Shown here one piece after another: positions 59,659-64,000 of a DNA stretch of 64,000 nt. A program made the position numbers and the translations under genes. How positions within the stretch are numbered: position 1 is the stretch's first letter; every line of letters starts with the position of its first letter. Under the pieces are notes generated by a model, which was not told the DNA's origin, ran no database searches, and was given only the letters and a program-made list of their open reading frames with translations. Origin of the DNA: Chryseolinea soli (GTDB taxonomy: Bacteria > Bacteroidota > Bacteroidia > Cytophagales > Cyclobacteriaceae); assembly GCF_003589925.1 (NCBI RefSeq), contig NZ_CP032382.1:620001-684000 (forward strand), given 5' to 3'.

Positions 59659-61630
59659 ATGACGCGTCGGTTCCCGTTTCTTCGTCTTCGGTCTCTTCGT
59701 CTTCCACTTCCTCATCTTCGGTTGCTTCCTCCGGTTCGGGGTCGTTTTGTGCCTGGGCAAAGCGGGCGAACCATCCTTTTTGGGCGATCAATTCATCGGG
59801 CGTGCCCGATTCGATCACCTGGCCGTCGGAGAGCACGAGCACTTGGTCGGCGTCGCGGATCATGGAGTAGCGGTGGGCGATGGCGATGACGGTGTTTTCT
59901 TTCCGGATCTCGTTGATCGTTCGCTTCACTTCGGCTTCCGTGGCGTAGTCGAGGTTTGCCGTGGCCTCATCCAAGACCAGGATGCGTGGCTTGGCCACCA
60001 ACACGCGGGCGATTTGTACACGTTGACGTTCTCCCACCGACAATCCAAACCCGCTTTCTCCAACCTTGGTTTTTAATCCTTCGGGCAGACGCTGCAAGGT
60101 GCTTTGCATGCCGGCGGCTACAGCAGCAGCTTTCACTTCGTCGAGCGTGGCATCGTGCCGTTTGTAGCGGATGTTGTCGGCGAGGGTGCCGCGGAAAATG
60201 GCGCCATCGGCGGCCACCATGCCGATGTGGCGACGGACGGACGAAGGATCCAGGTCTGCCAGGGGGTGACCATCGATCAGGATCGCACCTCCCTGTGGTT
60301 CGTAGAGTTTCATGAGCAAGTCCACCGTGGTGGTCTTCCCGGCACCGGATGTTCCAACCAAGGCCGTCATTTTACCAGGTTCCAGCGTGAAGGAGATGCC
60401 TTTCAGCACTTCTTTTTCCGGCGTATAACCAAAGTGAACATCGCGAAACTCTACGCGGCCGTGTTCCATCATCAGGGGTTTTCCTTTTTTCTCGCCGTGT
60501 CCGTTGTCCAATAGATTGAATGCCCGGGCGATGGAGGCCACGTTTTGTTGGAGATTCACCCAGAGGCTAGACAACGTGTCGATGGGATCGTAGAGACGGT
60601 CCAGGTAGGCCACGAACATCACGACATCACCCGGGGTCAACTGATTTTCCAGGGTGAGGTAGCCGCCGTAGCCCAGCACCAGGGCGCTGGCAAATTTGGT
60701 GAGAATGTTTTCCCAAAACACATACTTGTTGGCCAGCTTGCTGCGCGTTACATAATCGCGGTAGGCCTTGTCTGAAATGGTATGGAAGGCTTTCACTTCG
60801 CGATCCTCTGCGCCTGAAAGCTTCACGGTCTTGATCCCACCCAAAGCATCCTGCATGCGGGAAGAGACTTCTTCCCACCGCTCATAGTAATTTGACAGAC
60901 CGGTCTCCAGCCGATTGGCCGAGCGCCAGGCGATCAGCAGATAGAACGGTATGATCGATAACGCAATCAATGTAAGCTGCACATTTTGCCAAAACATAAT
61001 GATCAAGATGCCCACGAGGCTGATCACTTCCGGCAAGATCTCCTGTGAAAATCCATTTACGATTGCCGACACTTCTTCCGACTGGTTGATCTGTTTGCTG
61101 AGGGCAGCGCTGGATCGCTTGCTGAAAAAGGACAACGGAAGCTTTAGCACATGCGCAAATGTGTTTTGAATAAACCCCTGCTCGATCTTGCACGACAACC
61201 GCACATTCATATTGTCGCCAATCAACCAAAGAATGTGTCCAATGAGGTTCACGGCAAAGATGATAGCGACGGCCCACAAGAGCGTTTCCAACGCCTGTTG
61301 CGGCGTGCGCGCAGCCACATAATTTTTGCCGTGCGATTCTTTTACAGCCGGGGCCGTTGCCTTCTCGATGAGTTTGCTGATCGGATCGTCGTCGTCGGTG
61401 TCGAGACTGTCGGTGGAAAACGTTTTGCGTGTCTCGTCTTTGGCGCGCTGCACAAACAAACCGGCCACATCGTTAATCGCCTCACGGTAAACGAGTGGTT
61501 CGATGAGGTTGGCACCGGTGCTGAGCAAGCCGATGACCACCACGATGAGAAATCTTTTACGATGGGGGATGATGATGCGGAAGATATTCTTCCATACCTG
61601 CCTTTTGGTAGCGTGTGTCGTGCCTGACAT
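59657..61630 (-). CDS. ABC exporter with fused membrane and ATPase domains
   Basis: The 657-residue protein has an N-terminal membrane domain of six helices and a C-terminal nucleotide-binding domain: Walker A GTSGAGKTT, signature LSVGERQR (in place of LSGGQ), Walker B ILVLDEAT and the H-loop IAHRYS. It is a half-transporter that should form a homodimer and export a lipid or peptide. Helix 1-2 carries a long acidic cytoplasmic or periplasmic insert (STDSLDTDDDDPISKLIEK). The C-terminal tail (PEPEEATEDEEVEDEETE) is highly acidic and comes from short tandem repeats in the DNA (59684-59740). The neighbour is a TPR protein on the same strand, 27 bases upstream. Confidence 0.93.
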   Translation of the reverse strand: MSGTTHATKRQVWKNIFRIIIPHRKRFLIVVVIGLLSTGANLIEPLVYREAINDVAGLFVQRAKDETRKTFSTDSLDTDDDDPISKLIEKATAPAVKESHGKNYVAARTPQQALETLLWAVAIIFAVNLIGHILWLIGDNMNVRLSCKIEQGFIQNTFAHVLKLPLSFFSKRSSAALSKQINQSEEVSAIVNGFSQEILPEVISLVGILIIMFWQNVQLTLIALSIIPFYLLIAWRSANRLETGLSNYYERWEEVSSRMQDALGGIKTVKLSGAEDREVKAFHTISDKAYRDYVTRSKLANKYVFWENILTKFASALVLGYGGYLTLENQLTPGDVVMFVAYLDRLYDPIDTLSSLWVNLQQNVASIARAFNLLDNGHGEKKGKPLMMEHGRVEFRDVHFGYTPEKEVLKGISFTLEPGKMTALVGTSGAGKTTTVDLLMKLYEPQGGAILIDGHPLADLDPSSVRRHIGMVAADGAIFRGTLADNIRYKRHDATLDEVKAAAVAAGMQSTLQRLPEGLKTKVGESGFGLSVGERQRVQIARVLVAKPRILVLDEATANLDYATEAEVKRTINEIRKENTVIAIAHRYSMIRDADQVLVLSDGQVIESGTPDELIAQKGWFARFAQAQNDPEPEEATEDEEVEDEETEDEETGTDAS

Positions 61631-61656
61631 GTTGGACTGGCGTTAAAGTAAGTTAC

Positions 61657-62457
61657 TTATTTATTGCCGGGAGGTTGTCGGGGGGATTGTGTTTCTTCGT
61701 TATGCTGCCGCGCATTGGCAAGTTCGCGCGCGATGTCGACGTCCTCGGGATCTTGCTGTTGCGCGCTTTCAAATTCTTTTACCGCTTCCGGCCACCGGTT
61801 CTGCTCGGCAAAGAGAAGCCCTGCGTTATAATGGGCCTGGATGTTGGTGGGTTGCAAGGCCAATGCCTTCCGGTAATATTTTTCCGCCTCCGCTTTCTCT
61901 TTCATTTGATCGAACAGGTTGCCCAGGTTGACGTAGGCCAGCACATCGTTTGGATCAAGTTGCAGGGCTTCTTCCAGGGCAGCGCGCGCGTCGGCCGTGC
62001 GGCCCACACCGGAGAGGTAGATGCCATAGCTGTTCAGGATGAAGACGCGCTGTCGCGGATCGGTCTTGTCTTTTTGGAGATGGAGAAGAAATTGAAAATC
62101 GATGTCCTGGATATCCTCCGGTGGTTTGGCGCCCCACTTCGGTTCGAGGCTCACCCGGTTGACCTTGGCGTTGAGTCGCTTCACCTCAATGTCGAGGCGT
62201 TTTTCTTCCGACATCTCGAATGCTTTCTCGTAAGCCTTTTCGGCCATGTCAAAACGTTCTTCATCAAAGAACTGATCGCCGAGGTGCTCGTATTGTTGGA
62301 TGACTTCGCGCGATTGGTACCGATCCCATTGATCCTGGACCGACGGTATAAAAAATGCCAGCAGCATGACCATGGCGCTGCCCAGGCTCACCAAAAGCGG
62401 CCACAATTTCCCGATCGAATACCATTTCAATTCCGGCGACGCATCATCCTCATTCAT
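61657..62457 (-). CDS. Membrane-anchored TPR protein
   Basis: About 266 residues from the start MNEDDASPELKWYSIG at 62457; the frame extends to 62523 with a less likely start. One membrane helix (LWPLLVSLGSAMVMLLAFFIP) near the N-terminus is followed by a helical region and at least three tetratricopeptide repeats (about 150-250: YVNLGNLFDQMKEKAEAEKYYRKALALQPTN, YNAGLLFAEQNRWPEAVKEFESAQQQDPED). TPR domains bind proteins; the partner is unknown. It shares the strand with the ABC exporter, 26 bases ahead of it, so they may form one transcript. Confidence 0.82.
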   Translation of the reverse strand: MNEDDASPELKWYSIGKLWPLLVSLGSAMVMLLAFFIPSVQDQWDRYQSREVIQQYEHLGDQFFDEERFDMAEKAYEKAFEMSEEKRLDIEVKRLNAKVNRVSLEPKWGAKPPEDIQDIDFQFLLHLQKDKTDPRQRVFILNSYGIYLSGVGRTADARAALEEALQLDPNDVLAYVNLGNLFDQMKEKAEAEKYYRKALALQPTNIQAHYNAGLLFAEQNRWPEAVKEFESAQQQDPEDVDIARELANARQHNEETQSPRQPPGNK

Positions 62458-62583
62458 GGGGAACAGGTATAGCGGTTTAGTAACGTAAGGTATGGCCGTC
62501 CTATTGCAGGAGTAGCCCGTCATTTAAAGCTACTAAACTTCAGACTCTTATTCCATCGCTGATGCGCCTTTAAAAACCCGCTA

Positions 62584-63996
62584 CTATCGCGCCTTGCTTC
62601 CCGGCAAGGCTTTTATTTTTTCAAGATTTTCCTTCACCATGCCCAACGCAAGATCGATCTCCTGGCGATGGGTTCGAAAGCTCAGCACCGCACAACGGAT
62701 CCACACCTGGCCGTTGATCTGGGTGGAGGAAAAGAAACAGCGGCCGTCGGCATGCAGGGCTTTTAATAATTGTTGATTGAAGGTATTGCTGTCCTTCGAC
62801 GGATATCGAAAGAGGGTGATCGACAGGTCCGGGTCAGGGCCGGTCTCGAAACCCATCTCTTTTACCGCTTCGTGAAAATAGCGGCAGAGGAGAAGTTTTT
62901 CCTGCAGGTTGGCTTTGAATGCATCGACGCCGTGCAAGTGCAATGGAAGCCACATGCGTAAACCCCGAAAATGTCGCGACAACTCGGGACTGCAATCGGA
63001 GGGACTGATCTCGTCGAAACCATAGGCGTCTTGCATGTAGGCCGCCTGGTGGGCGTACGTACGGAGCAATGTCTGAGCATCCTTGACCAGCACCACGCCA
63101 GTGCCGTAGGGAAGAAACATACTTTTGTGTGGATCCATCACCAGGGAATCCGAGCGTTCGATGCCTTTGAATTTTACGGCCATGTCCCCGAGCAACTTGA
63201 AGAATCCACCATACGCCGCATCCACATGAAACCACGCATGGTGTTGCTCGCAGAGGTCGGCGATGGCGTTCAACGGATCGATAGCGCCTGTGTCGGTGGT
63301 GCCCGCCGTGCCGATGACAAGAAATGGCATCAGGCCGTTGTCTTTATCCTGACGCAGTGTTTCAGCGAGTGCCCCGACATCCATTTGATATCGCTCGTTC
63401 ATGGGGATGATGCGTTGCTGCGCTTCGTGCAATCCCGTTATGTGTAACGCTTTGTGTAAACAATGATGTGCCTGCGCCGTGAAATAGACAACTGCCCTTC
63501 GGACGTTTGTCGAATCGATGCGGTGCGCCTCGCGTGCCGTCTGAATGGCAATGAGGCTGGCCATGGAACCACCCGAGCTTAGGTTGCCGTGGGCCGTGGC
63601 GGGATAGCCCATGACCGTGCAAAGCCAATGGATCAACTGGTTCTCGATGCGCACGGCGCCAGGGCTGGAATAAAAAATGCCGACATACCGGTTCGCGGCC
63701 GCCGCCAGCAGATCGCCCACGGCACTCGTCCACAATCCTCCCGCAGGAATATAGCCCATGTGGGTTCCGGCTGCTGAGTTAATGCCGGATTGGTCTACTT
63801 CGTCGCGCAAAAGGTGGAGCAGTTGATCGAACGGCTTCCCGTGATCGTCGATCGTCAACGCTTTAAGTGCATCGCAGGGCTTTTCTTTATAGCCGGGAGT
63901 ATCGGGTAGAGCGATGATAAATTCATCGATGTAGCCGAAGGCCTGTTGAGCGATGGTTTGTCGCTGGGAAGAAGAAGGCTCCAGTTGGCGGGCCAT
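62584..63996 (-). CDS. PLP-dependent decarboxylase, aromatic amino-acid type
   Basis: A 470-residue group II decarboxylase, in the same family as aromatic L-amino-acid, glutamate and 2,4-diaminobutyrate decarboxylases. The PLP lysine is Lys291 in VMDPHKSMF; the co-factor is held by His178 (AQAHHC) and Asp259 (FHVDAAYGG). The N-terminal GINSAAGTHMGYIPAGGLWTSAVGDLLAAAANRY is typical. The ATG at 63996 lies four bases from the window edge, so the true start and promoter may be just beyond. Substrate not readable; the gene stands alone in what is visible. Confidence 0.88.
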   Translation of the reverse strand: MARQLEPSSSQRQTIAQQAFGYIDEFIIALPDTPGYKEKPCDALKALTIDDHGKPFDQLLHLLRDEVDQSGINSAAGTHMGYIPAGGLWTSAVGDLLAAAANRYVGIFYSSPGAVRIENQLIHWLCTVMGYPATAHGNLSSGGSMASLIAIQTAREAHRIDSTNVRRAVVYFTAQAHHCLHKALHITGLHEAQQRIIPMNERYQMDVGALAETLRQDKDNGLMPFLVIGTAGTTDTGAIDPLNAIADLCEQHHAWFHVDAAYGGFFKLLGDMAVKFKGIERSDSLVMDPHKSMFLPYGTGVVLVKDAQTLLRTYAHQAAYMQDAYGFDEISPSDCSPELSRHFRGLRMWLPLHLHGVDAFKANLQEKLLLCRYFHEAVKEMGFETGPDPDLSITLFRYPSKDSNTFNQQLLKALHADGRCFFSSTQINGQVWIRCAVLSFRTHRQEIDLALGMVKENLEKIKALPGSKAR

Positions 63997-64000
63997 CTTT

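Noticed and set aside
1..64000. CRISPR arrays, tRNA or rRNA genes, insertion sequences
   Set aside because: I looked for regularly spaced repeats, clover-leaf sequences, transposase motifs and rRNA cores and found none; the array at 38258-38460 has irregular units without unique spacers, so it is not a CRISPR.

Overview
The window looks like chromosomal DNA of a Bacteroidota bacterium, most likely a cytophagale of the Chryseolinea/Ohtaekwangia kind. The grounds are a mid-range GC content, long MacB/FtsX-type permeases without their own ATPase, LytS/LytTR signalling, TPR-LuxR regulators with a membrane anchor, Crp/Fnr regulators paired with small NTF2-like proteins, and a general lack of strong Shine-Dalgarno sites. 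The genus is an inference. No rRNA, tRNA, CRISPR array, transposase or phage gene was seen.

Layout. 1-4385: the tail of an unknown gene, then a tight leftward operon of an RMD1/DUF155 membrane protein, a C39-like cysteine peptidase, an RLAN-type ATP-grasp ligase and a GCS2-type amidoligase, which together look like a peptide-synthesis or protein-tagging system. 4481-10877: an S1/P1 nuclease and two divergent MacB-like permeases around a small membrane protein. 10878-14944: an AT-richer accessory stretch (secreted protein, transglutaminase-like protein, DUF695 protein, methyltransferase) with hairpin repeats. 14995-31801: housekeeping and metabolic genes, namely a lipase-like hydrolase, GH78 rhamnosidase, Nudix hydrolase, DEDDy exonuclease, amino-acid permease, saccharopine-family dehydrogenase with a 28-residue leader-like ORF, globin, TPR-LuxR regulator, hotdog protein, Mpo1-like protein, GNAT-like protein, glycosyltransferase, PhyH dioxygenase, RsgA and Kdo transferase. 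31927-45964: outer-membrane barrel protein, crotonase, low-molecular-weight phosphatase, LiaF-like/DUF4288/LytS/LytTR cluster, a repeat array, MFS exporter, EVE-MarR operon with a palindromic operator, Crp-SnoaL pair and a 1086-residue PAS histidine kinase.

46250-48978: a cobalamin riboswitch, MetE and its terminator. 48983-51572: small metal- or cysteine-rich proteins, ArfB and a lone ExbD. 52078-57098: a Kdo/8-amino-Kdo cluster (KdnA, KdnB, KdsA, a transaldolase-CBS fusion and a KdsC-like phosphatase). The CBS pair of the fusion resembles that of the Kdo-pathway isomerase KdsD, so a transaldolase domain seems to sit where the isomerase domain normally sits. 57330-63996: a GMC oxidoreductase with its Tat-type gluconate-dehydrogenase subunit 3, an ABC exporter with an acidic tail, a TPR protein and a PLP-dependent decarboxylase.

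The two most interesting loci are the transaldolase-CBS fusion inside the Kdo8N cluster and the four-gene amidoligase operon at the left end.
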